Below are positions 22,436 through 33,389 of a stretch of DNA of 64,000 nucleotides, piece by piece (position 1 is the stretch's first letter; every line of letters starts with the position of its first letter). Source of the DNA: Ashinkailepas kermadecensis (lineage: Eukaryota; Arthropoda; Thecostraca; Neolepadidae); the NCBI GenBank assembly GCA_034440615.1, contig JAOTOM010005153.1:496001-560000 (forward strand). The letters run 5' to 3'. Below the pieces are notes generated by a model. It did not search any database, was not told where the DNA came from, and worked only from the letters and a program-made list of their open reading frames with translations. The position numbers were made by a program, and so were the translations under genes.

Positions 22436-24140
22436 CATTCTTGGTTGGCATTGGCTATAATTCCTTTTCAACCTGAGAATGCATGCCGACTTTTTTACCT
22501 AATTATTATCATTAAGCGGTCTCGATGGAACCAGCCATATTGGCAATGCACAAAATAGTAACCAAACATGGCTACTGGCCGACAGAAGGCGTCACTAGAG
22601 ACCATCTGTTCCGGTGGCTGTTGATATATCACGGCCGATGCCAACATTACCAGCACCAGTATCGGTATTAGGCTCGACTCCCCGGTGTGTCAGCGTAGTG
22701 CCAGTGCGCGGACCTGTTGAGAATTGGTCGCAGCACTTCGCGTTGACGACAAATTCCAATCAAATGGCAGATCAAGAGCGGATGTGTGACTGTCAGCCAC
22801 CGCATGGCAGCTGTGAGAAGACAATGTGGTCGTGGTGGCTCAGGCTCCAAGATGACGACAATCTAGGCGGGATGACGCTATGGGCGTATCTAGGATACGC
22901 GATTGTGGGGAGCAGCGCAGATTATACTCCCCGTTATTTAGCGTTAGCACGTAAGGTCAGGGACTTTGCCAGGAATCACTGGGAAATGGTGGGAAGGGGT
23001 AGAGGTCATGTTCGCCGGGGCAGATAGTTTCTCAAGGAGTAATTATGAGGTGAGCTCTTAAAAACACCACCACATTGTGTTCCTGTTTGCCGTCAGGTCA
23101 TTAGTGTTCTCGATTTCAGTGGGATATGCAGACGTTTGCTACACGTCAAGAATAAACAAGGACCAGCAGTTACTAGTGACAAGTAATCGAAGTTATTTCT
23201 TGCGGTAAAAGATGTCAGTTACCCTCGATCTCTGGGTAGTCGTTCTGTCTGCTATTCAGCCTTCAAAACAAGCATACAATTGGAATACATACAATTTGAT
23301 CAAAGGCTGGATGCTAAAGCAATAAGTCGAAATACATTTCATTACTTCAGAGCAATCGCTCCGACATACAGTGTGCATCCAGGCTATTGTTTTGATGGAG
23401 ATGTTTCGTAACTGCACGCTAGAACGTTTGTTCAAAGCTAAATTCTTGCAGGTTTTGAATAAATGCGTCTTGAATAGACCGCTGCTAGCAAACTTTTCTG
23501 ATACGCTAAGAACTGCTTCGCATGGGTTTAAAATATTGGATGGGTTGCATATCATGTCATGTGCAAGCGCTTCAAAAATTACTTCGAAGTGCGACATGAT
23601 TGTAGGGGAAAACATTCCCTTTCCTCTTAGCGTGCTGTTCGCGTTTGTACTTGTCAAATTCAATATGACATCACAAAGTCGCGTGCAGAAATGCTGGTGT
23701 ATTCAAGGCATTTCCAGAAATGTCACAGACCATCTGTTCGAAGCCTATTCAGAATCCAATGTAACCGCACACATCCCTCCACCTTAATCGCTGGTGAATA
23801 TTGGAATCTTTACGAGCGGTGATTCAGATGTTTGACACAAAGGTCACCACAGTACGTGGTGGTCATGTCATCAGAGACAGACCGAGGGGGGACACACGAG
23901 ACGTTGGAATTGGACGAACATAGGTACACGATGCCTTGAATACTTGGTGGACCGCGATTCGTTTGTGTTCCATCACGCTCCGATTGATAGCAAAACAGCT
24001 ATTAAGCCCATAGCCATGCACACTCATAGCGATTCATCCAGGCTTCGCCAAAGTTTCTCGGCACCCTCGTGCACAGCGGGCGCCGGATTTTCCTTCCCGT
24101 GACAACGGCGTGAGAATCGCGGTTCTGCGACCTGGTCAGC
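22436..24140. other. Unique sequence; two unremarkable open frames
   Basis: A plus-strand frame at 22614-23027 (137 aa) and another at 23371-23787 (138 aa, mirrored by a similar-length minus frame) are the longest here. Neither shows a domain, signal peptide or homology I recognise. They may be chance frames. No further feature is supported. Confidence 0.4.
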
Positions 24141-24148
24141 TATAAATA
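24141..24148 (+). promoter_or_regulatory. Candidate TATA box
   Basis: TATAAATA lies in a GC-rich setting and is followed about 70 bp downstream by an ATG and then a GTAAGT donor-like site. The spacing suits a start of transcription near 24170. Its support is this arrangement alone. Confidence 0.3.
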
Positions 24149-24212
24149 TGCCCGCCGCAAAACACCAGCCGATCTCCCATTCCCAGCTTCTGTTCTCCAC
24201 CCCTTTCGCTGC

Positions 24213-24278
24213 ATGACCGGCGGCTCAATCAGTACGTCTGCACAAGGAAAAGCCAAACAGCTAGCCCGGCTGCCGGCA
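24213..24278 (+). CDS. Candidate first coding exon, 22 codons, unknown product
   Basis: An ATG at 24213 opens a 22-codon frame (MTGGSISTSAQGKAKQLARL-PA) that ends in phase 0 at a GTAAGT splice-donor-like hexamer (24279-24284). It sits about 40 bp downstream of the start predicted from the TATA-like box at 24141. The peptide is small and basic, and I do not recognise it. No matching downstream exon was found, although plus frames continue at 24509-24822 without a recognisable domain. Chance co-occurrence of TATA, ATG and donor is quite possible; I include it because it is the only exon-like arrangement in the window. Confidence 0.18.
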
Positions 24279-24284
24279 GTAAGT

Positions 24285-25582
<1,298 letters not shown>

Positions 25583-26155
25583 TATATTCATGTATGCATG
25601 AGGATATTATACCTTTTCACAATTGATACTACAACATCATGATCCAGAATGAGATGACTATTATATTTAATGTACCATATGCACGTGTGAAAACTATCAG
25701 GCGTAGATTCTTCAACAGGTTACTAAGAGAGACGAACATAATTTTAACGAGGACACCAAGTGCGGACATATTCGCGAACTCACTGGATGCATTTAAGACG
25801 CAAGTGGTTAGACATGTGCGTGCTGTGTCACACGCTCACATCTGAATCAGTGTGGCCATCGAGCATCGATGTCTTACCAGCCTTTCACCTGTTTAAAGCC
25901 ATTGTACTGTTCTAGCTTTTTAGCTCACGACTTCTCACTTAAAGGGCTGAAAATGCTGTTGGAGATTATGGAGATATACAAAATAAACAAATTAATAAAT
26001 TAATTAATAATAATGGAAGGATGATATTTCTTCTCCATAACATGTTTTAAGTTCCGATATATTGTTTTTATCTGCTTGAAAGCGTTATTTCGAATGTTTG
26101 TCCCATCATCTTCATGTCACGCATCTGCATGCACATATGTACATACATGCATGCA
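25583..26155. other. AT-rich non-coding sequence
   Basis: No supported feature; A/T-rich with TAATTAATAA runs near 25990-26010. Confidence 0.4.
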
Positions 26156-26222
26156 TACACACACACACACACACACACCTACACACACACACACACACAC
26201 ACACACTTATATATATATATGC
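26156..26222. repeat. (CA)n then short (TA)n
   Basis: ACACACAC repeats with one CCTACAC interruption, ending in a short TATATATA run. Confidence 0.95.
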
Positions 26223-27205
26223 ATAATTAATTCGGCATTGTCGGAGGAACGGGGGAGGAATCTGCCCCTACCCTCCTCTCGAATATATGGGATATCACAA
26301 CACGTTGAGATATCCCACCGAAGTATTCAATAGTTGCTACGTGATCAGTTCCATGACTATCGCCAAAAAACACGTGTGAAGTCAATGAACTGAAAGCGAG
26401 AGGTAAAGTTTGATAGTTAATATGTTATTTCCTTGTGTTGTTTTACCAATTCAATTTGCAAGATTGGCATGCAAAAATAAAGCTACTCATAAAAACATAC
26501 TATATAGAAATTAATGCTTAGGTTCAAAACATGCAAGACTGTAAATATCGTGTTAGAAAAATGACAATGATGAATGCCTATGCCAAATTTGAAGCAATTA
26601 TCGATAAGCATGAATACGTTATGGCTTGACATGCACCGAAAAGCACACCAGGCCGGCGCGGTGTGGTGCCGACCTGTCGTGCCTCCACGGAACTTCGGCA
26701 ACCACGCTACGACCTTAGCACGCACTTGTGTGTGTGTGTGTGAGAGAGTGAATTTTGCCAGCCTGCCACCGTGTGGTGATGTCGGCTGTTTCCGTGTGCT
26801 TATGTCTGTGTTAGCATTAGGAGGTATGAGGGTGTGAAGAATATGGTAGGAGACTTAGTCGGAGAGAGGAGGAGGGAGCTGATTTGACGCAATGTCTTAT
26901 ATACTCGGAGGCCGCACGCCATGGCGCTATCGATTGCCGTTTTACTTTTTAAAATTGGCCCCGCGGTTCTTGAGATAAGCAGGGGACAATATTTTCCCCC
27001 GGCTCCGGTAAATGATGTGCGGTTAAGTAGCTAGGTCAATGCCGGACTAAGCTCTGTACCTTTCCTCTGTCACACCTCTGCTTCTACTGCTGTCGCTTTA
27101 AGTTCTTCCAATGTCAGATGATTCCAATTCCATTTCCATTCCAATTCCAATTCCGAATTACCTATTCTTTGCAATTGTATCTATTCATCCTTAGGTACTT
27201 GGCGG
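26223..27205. other. Unique non-coding sequence
   Basis: Only short frames. A short GTGTGTGTGTG run lies at about 26727-26742, and an ATTCCAATTCC-type minirepeat at about 27121-27155. Confidence 0.4.
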
Positions 27206-27271
27206 TACCTAAGTTGGCGCTTGGCGCTTGGCGCTTGGTGCTTGGCGCTTGGTAACTGGTTGGCGCTTGGT
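27206..27271. repeat. 7-bp TTGGCGC minisatellite
   Basis: Several TTGGCGC/TTGGTGC/TTGGTAA units. They sit exactly at the outer end of the left arm of the inverted duplication described next; the right arm has a single counterpart (AGCGTTTGG). This suggests local expansion in the left copy. Confidence 0.85.
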
Positions 27272-27625
27272 TGCAATCATGGTCAAAGAAAATTATTGTT
27301 CAGCAAGATGCAAAACCAAGAAACAAGACCGAAACTCACCCAAAACAAGAGCAAAGCTCCGTTCTGGAATAAATCTTCACATCCGAAAGCAACCCACAAT
27401 CAGATACCGATCAGCCTACTGGCACACTCCATAGCTTCGTCCTTAACAGTCACGTAATCGGCCATCGACGCATTGAACTGACTAACATCGGGAGATCGAT
27501 CACAACAACAAGCACGCAATTCCCGAGCCACAAATTTCCCTTCCCACATACCGATGTCGCCGACGCGGGGCAACCAGCCCGGTCGACGCTTCACCAGTGT
27601 CCCGACCGCTATCTTAATCAGACCG
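27250..27625 (-). repeat. Left arm of a diverged inverted duplication
   Basis: The reverse complement of this segment aligns with 27955-28280 through several blocks: AGCGGTCGGGACAC, GTTAGTCAGTTCAATGCGTC, CTATGGAGTGTGCCAGTAGG, and the TGATTACAACCAAGCG-type end. The arms are diverged by substitutions and indels but collinear for over 300 bp. The minus strand holds an uninterrupted frame at 27400-27594 (64 aa; WLPRVGDIGMWEGKF, then VSQFNASMADYVTVKDEAME) that is broken by stops in the other arm. I do not recognise the protein. It may be an unidentified mobile element or a duplicated exon. Confidence 0.65.
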
Positions 27626-27792
27626 CCGTCATCTCAGTTGTATTGCCAACTATTTCTTCATCTCACCATCCGAAAGTTGCGAAAGGAGCATTTTTGGGCT
27701 TACTACCCAAAAATGGGCTTACTTTGGGCTGTACCGTTCAAGTACCTTTGCTTTGGAACAAGCAAATATGGTTGGTGTGTGTATGAATTGCA

Positions 27793-27930
27793 TTTGGATG
27801 GGGTTCAGATGAAGACACTGTTGGCAGCGCCTCTACATTTGGATGGGTTCAGATGAAGACACTGTTGGCAGCGCCTCTGCATTTGGATGGGGTTCAGATG
27901 AAGACACTGTTGGTGTTGGCAGCGCCTCTG
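27793..27930. repeat. About 46-bp minisatellite, 3 copies, in the spacer of the inverted duplication
   Basis: Units carry GCATTTGGATGGGGTTCAGA, then TGAAGACACTGTTGGCAGCG. The third unit has a GTTGGT insertion. Confidence 0.88.
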
Positions 27931-27954
27931 CAATTGAGACGGCGTGCATGTTAG

Positions 27955-28280
27955 TTGAGATGGCGGTCGGGACACACTTGTGAAACGTCTACCGGAGTGT
28001 CGGCGTCGCGTCTGAGAGAACGCTTGAAAAAGAAAAATGCGCGACTCAAGAATTGAGTTCAGTGGATCGATTGCACGTTGTTAGTCAGTTCAATGCGTCG
28101 ATAGTCGGTTAGGGGACTGGCAAGGAGCTAGACTATGGAGTGCGCCAGTAGGCTCAGCGGTATCAAATTCTGGATTGCTTTCTGATTTGTATGTGTTTAG
28201 TGTGGTTTCTGTTCTTGTGTTGTGTTCAGCTATAATTTTGTGAGCATGATTACAACCAAACGCTAATCAGTTGGGGTGTC
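27955..28280 (+). repeat. Right arm of the diverged inverted duplication
   Basis: Collinear with the reverse complement of 27250-27625 (see that entry). The shared reading phase is broken here by in-frame stops, so this is the more decayed copy for coding purposes. Confidence 0.62.
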
Positions 28281-28405
28281 CAAGCATGAATGGATGTGCA
28301 ATTGCAAACAATGGACACTTTATAGTTTGGATCACCAAACATCAAAAGAACTTACACGACAGCAGTGGAAGCAGGGGTGTGGTAGAGGCAAGGTACAGAG
28401 CTTAA

Positions 28406-28448
<43 letters not shown>
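28406..28448. repeat. (TA)n tract at the outer edge of a PLE copy
   Basis: An uninterrupted TA run abuts the 3' end (ACGTAAGTGGCAC) of the minus-strand PLE copy. Confidence 0.97.
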
Positions 28449-28449
<1 letters not shown>

Positions 28450-28494
28450 GTAAGTGGCACAATGATAAAAAACTATATTTCCACCAGGAAACAC

Positions 28495-28527
28495 ATCAGC
28501 AACGTTTCGGCCAAAGGCCTTCTTCAG
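28495..28527 (-). ncRNA. Hammerhead-like core at PLE 3' end (mirror copy)
   Basis: On the minus strand CTGAAGA, stem GGCC-TTT-GGCC and GAAAC are conserved as in the partner copy. One substitution follows (CGTTGCTGATG), again leaving UG at the expected cleavage site. Confidence 0.5.
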
Positions 28528-28763
28528 GGTGACACAATTACCAAATTTAACAAGTTTAAGCACGCAGTCACGCACTCGAATTTCTGCGCTCAGAACGTGA
28601 CACGAATCGCAGCCTCTCGCTGGGCTGACGAACGATATAGTTCAAAACACTGCGTCAATGGCGAAGGGCGACAAAACGGAATACACAAAGCCATGGATGG
28701 CACTCAAAGAATGCCAGATCCCATATCACACATCGCGCTGCGTGTGTATGTGTGCGTGCGTGT

Positions 28764-28836
<73 letters not shown>

Positions 28837-28861
28837 TGTGTGTAGGTTTTGGTCGAACTCT

Positions 28862-29440
28862 CTATCCCGGGTCCGATGCCCGCTGTACCTCCACCACATC
28901 GTCCCGCACCAGATACGCTATCACGCTGGCAAGCTTAACAAATCCAGGTGAATTATTGATACAATCCTCGGTATCGATAAATGCGGCCTCTACAGCCTTC
29001 CTCCTAAATTTGTCCTTTGTTTGGGTTATTTCCCATCGCGGAAGGTGCCCCTCTTTCTCCCCGTGAACAACCAAAGCGCTCGACATCCTGTGATATGTAA
29101 GATCGGCCCTGTGTTCCTGGACACGTTGTTGAAGAGAACGCCCTGTCTCACCAATGTAAGCCTTACCACACCCACTGCATGGGATCCTGTATACCACAGA
29201 ACGACGTTTGCTCTCACTGGGTTTAGATATCGGTGCCCTGACTACTAAGTCCCTGATTTTCCTTCCTGATGATTCCACTAACCTTATCCTCCCCCCCCAT
29301 GAACTTGGACATGCCTGCCGCAGTATGGGAAGGAGGCACCACTAAAAACTGACTATTCCCCAAATCGCGCGTCCTGCTACACCTCCTATGGATAACTAGA
29401 GCTTTCTCCTTCAGACCTACGAGGATATCAAGGGGTATTA
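28862..29440 (-). pseudogene. PLE polyprotein C-terminus with GIY-YIG endonuclease (frameshifted)
   Basis: The reading frame ending at 28862 encodes RKIRDLVVRAPISKPSESKR, then VVYRIPCSGC, then AYIGETGRSLQQRVQEH, and ends VIAYLVRDDVVEVQRASDPG. The VVYRI/YIG pair, the Arg of LQQR and EH are the expected GIY-YIG nuclease residues; the paired Cys of IPCSGC match the zinc-binding cysteines usual in PLE endonucleases. Upstream, the segment VIPLDILVGLKEKALVIHRR to VVPPSHTAAGMSKF is in another frame. The switch occurs at an 8-C run (29291-29298), suggesting a one-base homopolymer indel. PLE endonucleases nick target DNA for reverse transcription. The RT core is absent, so this is a fragment. Confidence 0.85.
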
Positions 29441-29443
29441 CAG

Positions 29444-29799
29444 GATCCCCTGTGGTATACAGGATCCCATGCAGTGGGTGTGGTAAGGCTTACATTGGTG
29501 AGACAGGGCGTTCTCTTCAACAACGTGTCCAGGAACACAGGGCCGATCTTACATATCACAGGATGTCGAGCGCTTTGGTTGTTCACGGGGAGAAAGAGGG
29601 GCACCTTCCGCGATGGGATGGTGCCTGTGAAATAACCCAAACAAAGGACAAATTTAGGAGGAAGGCTGTAGAGGCCGCATTTATCGATACCGAGGATTGT
29701 ATCAATAATTCCCCTGGATTTGTTAAGCTTGCCAGCGTGATAGCGTATCTGGTGCGGGACGATGTGGTGGAGGTACAGCGAGCATCGGACCCGGGATAG
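29444..29799 (+). pseudogene. PLE GIY-YIG endonuclease fragment, 5'-truncated
   Basis: The frame opens directly in the domain (VVYRIPCSGCGKAYIGETGR) and ends at 29799 after the same C-terminus as copy 1 (VRDDVVEVQRASDPG). Relative to copy 1 it has four extra residues (LPRWDGACEITQ against LPRWEITQ). There is no genuine start codon: the first Met is an accident of the CCTGTGGTATAC to ATG-like context. The endonuclease residues Tyr, Tyr-Ile-Gly, Arg and Glu-His are kept, but without RT the fragment cannot retrotranspose on its own. Confidence 0.85.
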
Positions 29800-29824
29800 A
29801 GAGTTCGACCAAAACCTACACACA

Positions 29825-29891
<67 letters not shown>

Positions 29892-30127
29892 ACACGCACG
29901 CACACATACACACGCAGCGCGATGTGTGATATGGGATCTGGCATTCTTTGAGTGCCATCCATGGCTTTGTGTATTCAGTTTTGTCGCCCTTCGCCATTGA
30001 CGCAGTGTTTTGAACTATATCATTCGTCAGCCCAGCGAGAGGCTGCGATTCGTGTCACGTTCTGAGCGCAGAAATTCGAGTGCGTGACTGCGTGCTTAAA
30101 CTTGTTAAATTTGGTAATTGTGTCACC

Positions 30128-30160
30128 CTGAAGAAGGCCTTTGGCCGAAACGTTGGTGAT
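30128..30160 (+). ncRNA. Hammerhead-like core at PLE 3' end (probably inactive)
   Basis: CTGAAGA is followed by stem GGCC-TTT-GGCC and then GAAAC. This fits the CUGANGA / stem II / GAAA layout known from PLE-encoded hammerhead ribozymes (Cervera and De la Pena described such motifs). The following CGTTGGTGATG offers UG rather than the required UH at the cleavage position, so self-cleavage is doubtful. The mirrored copy is at 28495-28527. Confidence 0.5.
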
Positions 30161-30228
30161 GTGTTTCCTGGTGGAAATATAGTTTTTTATCATTGTGCCA
30201 CTTACGTATAACTTGTCAAAATATTACT

Positions 30229-30230
<2 letters not shown>

Positions 30231-30290
<60 letters not shown>
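30231..30290. repeat. (TA)n tract beyond PLE copy 2
   Basis: Uninterrupted TA run after ACTTGTCAAAATATTACTCA. With 28406-28448 it brackets the PLE pair. Confidence 0.97.
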
Positions 30291-30293
<3 letters not shown>

Positions 30294-30744
30294 TCTATAT
30301 ACTTCGCTTATCAACAGTATTATGTGCATATATAAAGGGATGACATCCCAATATCTAGAAAGGCAAGCTCCTTGCAGGCTGCTTTCAGGTCACAGACGCG
30401 GAAAGAGCTGCAGCAGCATCGAGTAAGAAGAGATCCATATACCGTCGTGAAGTATGCCTTGTGACCCCGGCGAAGTACGGTACGCCGACCCAGAGCCACC
30501 GCACAAGTCAGCTACTGACACCGAGGCGACGTTTGTCGAGAGTCCTCCTGGTGCCGTGCGGCTGCCGAGACAGGTTCCAGAGGCGTGCCAATCTGAACTG
30601 GCGACCGCGGCGTCACTTTCCACCGAGGGTAGGTCAGGTCCGTCTGGAACTGGCTCACGACACACTCACAAGCCGCCCGCTGGCCGGCCGCGGGTACTGA
30701 CGCCCGAGAGAACGGGCCAGTCAACATCACGTGGCCAAAGTGGA
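30291..30744. other. Unique sequence, GC-rich, unrecognised frames
   Basis: Overlapping frames on both strands (30390-30861) show no domain. Nothing firm. Confidence 0.4.
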
Positions 30745-31047
30745 TCACGTGTGCTCACGTGGATCAGGGATCACGTGTGCTCGCGTGGGTCAGGGATCAC
30801 ATTTGCTGACGTGGATCTGGGATCACGTGCGCTGACGTGGGTCAGGGATCACGGTTACTGACGTGGATCATGGATCACGTGTGCTGACGTGGATCATGGA
30901 TCACGTGTGCTGACGTGGATCGGGGATCACGTTTGTTGACGTGGATCAGGGAACACGTTTGCTGATGTGGATCAGGGAACACGTTTGCTGATGTGGATCA
31001 GGGATCACGTTTGCTGACGTGGGTCAGGGATCACGTTTGCTGACGAG
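30745..31047. repeat. 26-bp minisatellite rich in CACGTG and TGACGTGG
   Basis: About 11 units on the pattern ATCACGTKTGCTGACGTGG-ATCAGGG. Several units hold the E-box CACGTG, and most hold TGACGTGG, a core bound by CREB/ATF-type bZIP factors. Whether this has any regulatory role is unknown. Confidence 0.92.
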
Positions 31048-32808
31048 CGTCTCCGCTGGTAGCTGACAGTCGTGTGTTCTGCAGTAAGTGTTCGGCCGAT
31101 CCCATCGGCCTGTCCCGGTACCTCCTGGCCGGGCGAATCGCGCTTTGTCGCTGGCCTCCTCACATGCATTCCAACGCCTTCTCAGAAATGAGGTGAACCG
31201 AACTCAAGCGGAACACAGACTGCTGCAGCGACAGCGGCGAGGCCAACCTGCAGTCGCCTACTGTGTGTTGTTTTCCCTGTGTGGCGCCAAAGAATGCACA
31301 GTGTTGTCATGTGTGATTACAGATCGGCCTGAATACCTGTATTTGCCTGAATACAAATACCTTCACGTCTGCATAGTTTGCCTGAATACAAATACCCGGT
31401 CGTCGGGCGGCATTTCTGTCAGAAACACTATGCGCCTAGGAGTGAATGGAATGAATGGTTAATAGTTCGTTATCCAGTTCGAATATACTTTTACACGATA
31501 AAACTAAATACAAATACATGCGTATAATCTAAATACGTGTGCTCTAAATGTATGCGTATAATCAGTTGGCAGCCCGGTTTGCAGACGTGGAGAATGGCCT
31601 ACCTGGAAATGCACCGGCAGCATATGCGTGATGTTGGAAGTGATTTTTACAAAGAGCCGGACCTGAACCGTTGTGCCAATCAATATGTCACATGCTGCAC
31701 CTTGAAACATGAACAAAAAAAATGTTCAGTTCGATTAGCCGATTCAGAACCTCAACGATTTTTCTTCCTGGGAACACTTTCTAATGCACTGTGCAGAAGT
31801 ATCCGGCAAAATGACGTGAAGGCAGTTTGCAAAGTCAATGTGCTTCGTGGAAGGCGGTAGGAGTAGTACCTATTTAGGGATGCACCTCCCAGAGGCTGCG
31901 CTACTCTCTTCTTCACACATACTTTGTGGTGAGTGCACACAGGGATGCACCTAGGATGGGACTCTGAAGAGGATCGACTCTCATATATTTGGAGGAGTTC
32001 GACTCTCAAGTCACGCTCAAGCCTGCTAATCTTTTGATTCCCCTCCCAATGATTTCCATCCTTAACCATCATGCCTGCGGGCGTACACTGGCTCAAATCG
32101 TGTTTAAAAAAAGAGATGCAGGTGTCAAAATCGAACTGTTCCACCGCGAAGAGAGTGGAGGCCTGGACATTGGGGTCATCTATATGGGCTCATTTACTAG
32201 TACATGGAATGGCACTGGCCATAAAGATAGGAACAAATTGTCACAGCCAGACAGGGTACAAGCGCCGTTTACTTCCATTCATGTGGAAACAGGCATGCCT
32301 AAATAAATATGCACCAAAAGATATGGCTCTTAAGGCGGTCCACAAAAAGAGATTCCTCATTAATCAGAGTCGGAAAATTCAAACCTGATGCATATCCCCC
32401 TGTCTACCATTAGAGAGCAGAACATCCCCTGCCCCGACCAAATTGTTGACTGATTAAGCCCATAATACCGATTAGCTGGGGTTTACCTGATGACTTTTTG
32501 AAGAAATTGTGCTACTTGTTTGACCAGCGCAAGCCCCGAGGGTTGGGAGTCGGGTCGGATGGTCGATCAAACAACACAAAGCCCGATTAAACAGCACAAC
32601 ACTGGTGTGTGAGCGTGTGGCATATCGGATGCATGCACCAGCTACCAGCTTGACAGTTGCTCACGGGTGCAGACGTGGCCAAGGCACACAGGCCAGACCA
32701 GCCGAATTCCAGTGAATGTCAACAGGGTGTTTCTCGGTTCATATGGAAATATAAATGGCAGGTCTGCAAAAACTAGGGTAGGTACCTAACAAGGTAGGTG
32801 TCCGTCTA
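31048..32808. other. Unique sequence without recognisable genes
   Basis: Plus frames at 31088-31462 (124 aa), 31537-31860 (107 aa) and 31989-32388 (two overlapping of 105 aa) have mixed composition but no recognised domain, and minus-strand frames overlap them. They are best left as chance frames unless transcripts say otherwise. Confidence 0.4.
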
Positions 32809-33207
32809 TGACTTCGAGCATTGACCCCGTGTCGGACAATGCCTTCTTCCCAAATAAGGTGGGTATTGTATCAGTGTATGAGATGGTCCGCATGACTTCG
32901 AGCATTGACCTCGTGTCAGCCAATGACTTTGTCCCAAATAAGGTGGGTATTGTATCAGTGTATGAGATGGTCCGGATGACTTCGAGCATTGACCTCGTGT
33001 CAGCCAATGACTTTGTCCCAAATAAGGTGGGTATTGTATCAGTGTATGAGATGGTCCGCATGACTTCGAGCATTGACCTCGTGTCAGCCAATGACTTTGT
33101 CCCAAATAAGGTGGGTATTGTATCAGTGTATGAGATGGTCCGGATGACTTCGAGCATTGGCCTCGTGTCGGCCAATGACTTTGTCCCAAATAAGATGAGG
33201 ACTGTAT
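32809..33207. repeat. 84-bp minisatellite, about 4.7 copies, left of a SINE insertion
   Basis: Units start GACTTCGAGCATTGACCYCG and include CCCAAATAAGGTGGGTATTG and TATCAGTGTATGAGATGGTC. Unit ends alternate CGCAT / CGGAT / CGCAT / CGGAT, pointing to 168-bp dimeric duplication. The 84-bp period keeps frames open on both strands (MTSSIDLVSANDFVPNKVG; PTLFGTKSLADTRSMLEV). These are not credible genes without other support. Confidence 0.93.
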
Positions 33208-33389
33208 TGTCATTGCAAGCGGCCTTGCGATGCACTCAGCAGCTGAGGACAGCGCCTCTCACCGATGCACTCAGCAGCTGAGGACAGCGCCTCTCACCAG
33301 AGGGCAGAAAGGGCGAGCGCCGTGGGGAATCGAACCCCGTATCTCTGGCATGCCAGACGCTCAGCTGAACCACTGAGCTACCGACACTC
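33208..33389 (-). mobile_element. Complete tRNA-derived SINE, 182 bp, with target-site duplication
   Basis: On the minus strand the element starts with a tRNA-like head: acceptor-like GTGTCGG / ACGGCGC, A-box GTAGCTCAGTGG, anticodon-arm hairpin TCTGG-CATG-CCAGA, and T-arm GGGG-TTCGATT-CCCC holding a perfect B-box. A body follows with a 35-bp unit present twice (GGTGAGAGGCGCTGTCCTCA, GCTGCTGAGTGCATC) and a short tail GCAATGACA. It is bracketed by TGAGGACTGTAT (33196-33207) and TGAGGACTACAT (33390-33401), a 12-bp duplication with two mismatches. The 84-bp array resumes after it. The four-nt anticodon loop argues against a working tRNA gene. Confidence 0.82.

Larger units (their letters stand above)
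28449..29440 (-). mobile_element. Penelope-like element, 5'-truncated, copy 1 of head-to-head pair
   Basis: The minus strand carries the distal part of a PLE: a remnant before the endonuclease, the GIY-YIG endonuclease, a 3' UTR with an embedded (TG)n run (about 28745-28845), and a terminal region with a hammerhead-like core (28500-28527). It ends against (TA)n. It is an inverted near-identical partner of 29441-30209; the arms match from 28449 to about 29200. This copy is longer at its 5' side by about 240 bp. No RT catalytic core (YADD-type) is present, so it is non-autonomous. Confidence 0.88.
29441..30209 (+). mobile_element. Penelope-like element, 5'-truncated, copy 2 of head-to-head pair
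   Basis: Reverse complement of copy 1 with few differences, including a 12-bp in-frame addition in the endonuclease region and a different (CA)n length (about 29818-29903). It starts within the GIY-YIG domain (GTGGTATACAGGATCCC) and runs to the same 3' end (GTGCCACTTACGTAT). A (TA)n tract follows about 25 bp further out. The junction with copy 1 shows repeated GGATCC/ACAGGATCC words, a possible microhomology. Confidence 0.88.

Noticed and set aside
33310..33389. Functional tRNA gene on the minus strand
   Set aside because: The A- and B-boxes are good, but the anticodon arm has a four-base loop, the acceptor has a mismatch, and the sequence continues into a SINE body bounded by a target-site duplication.
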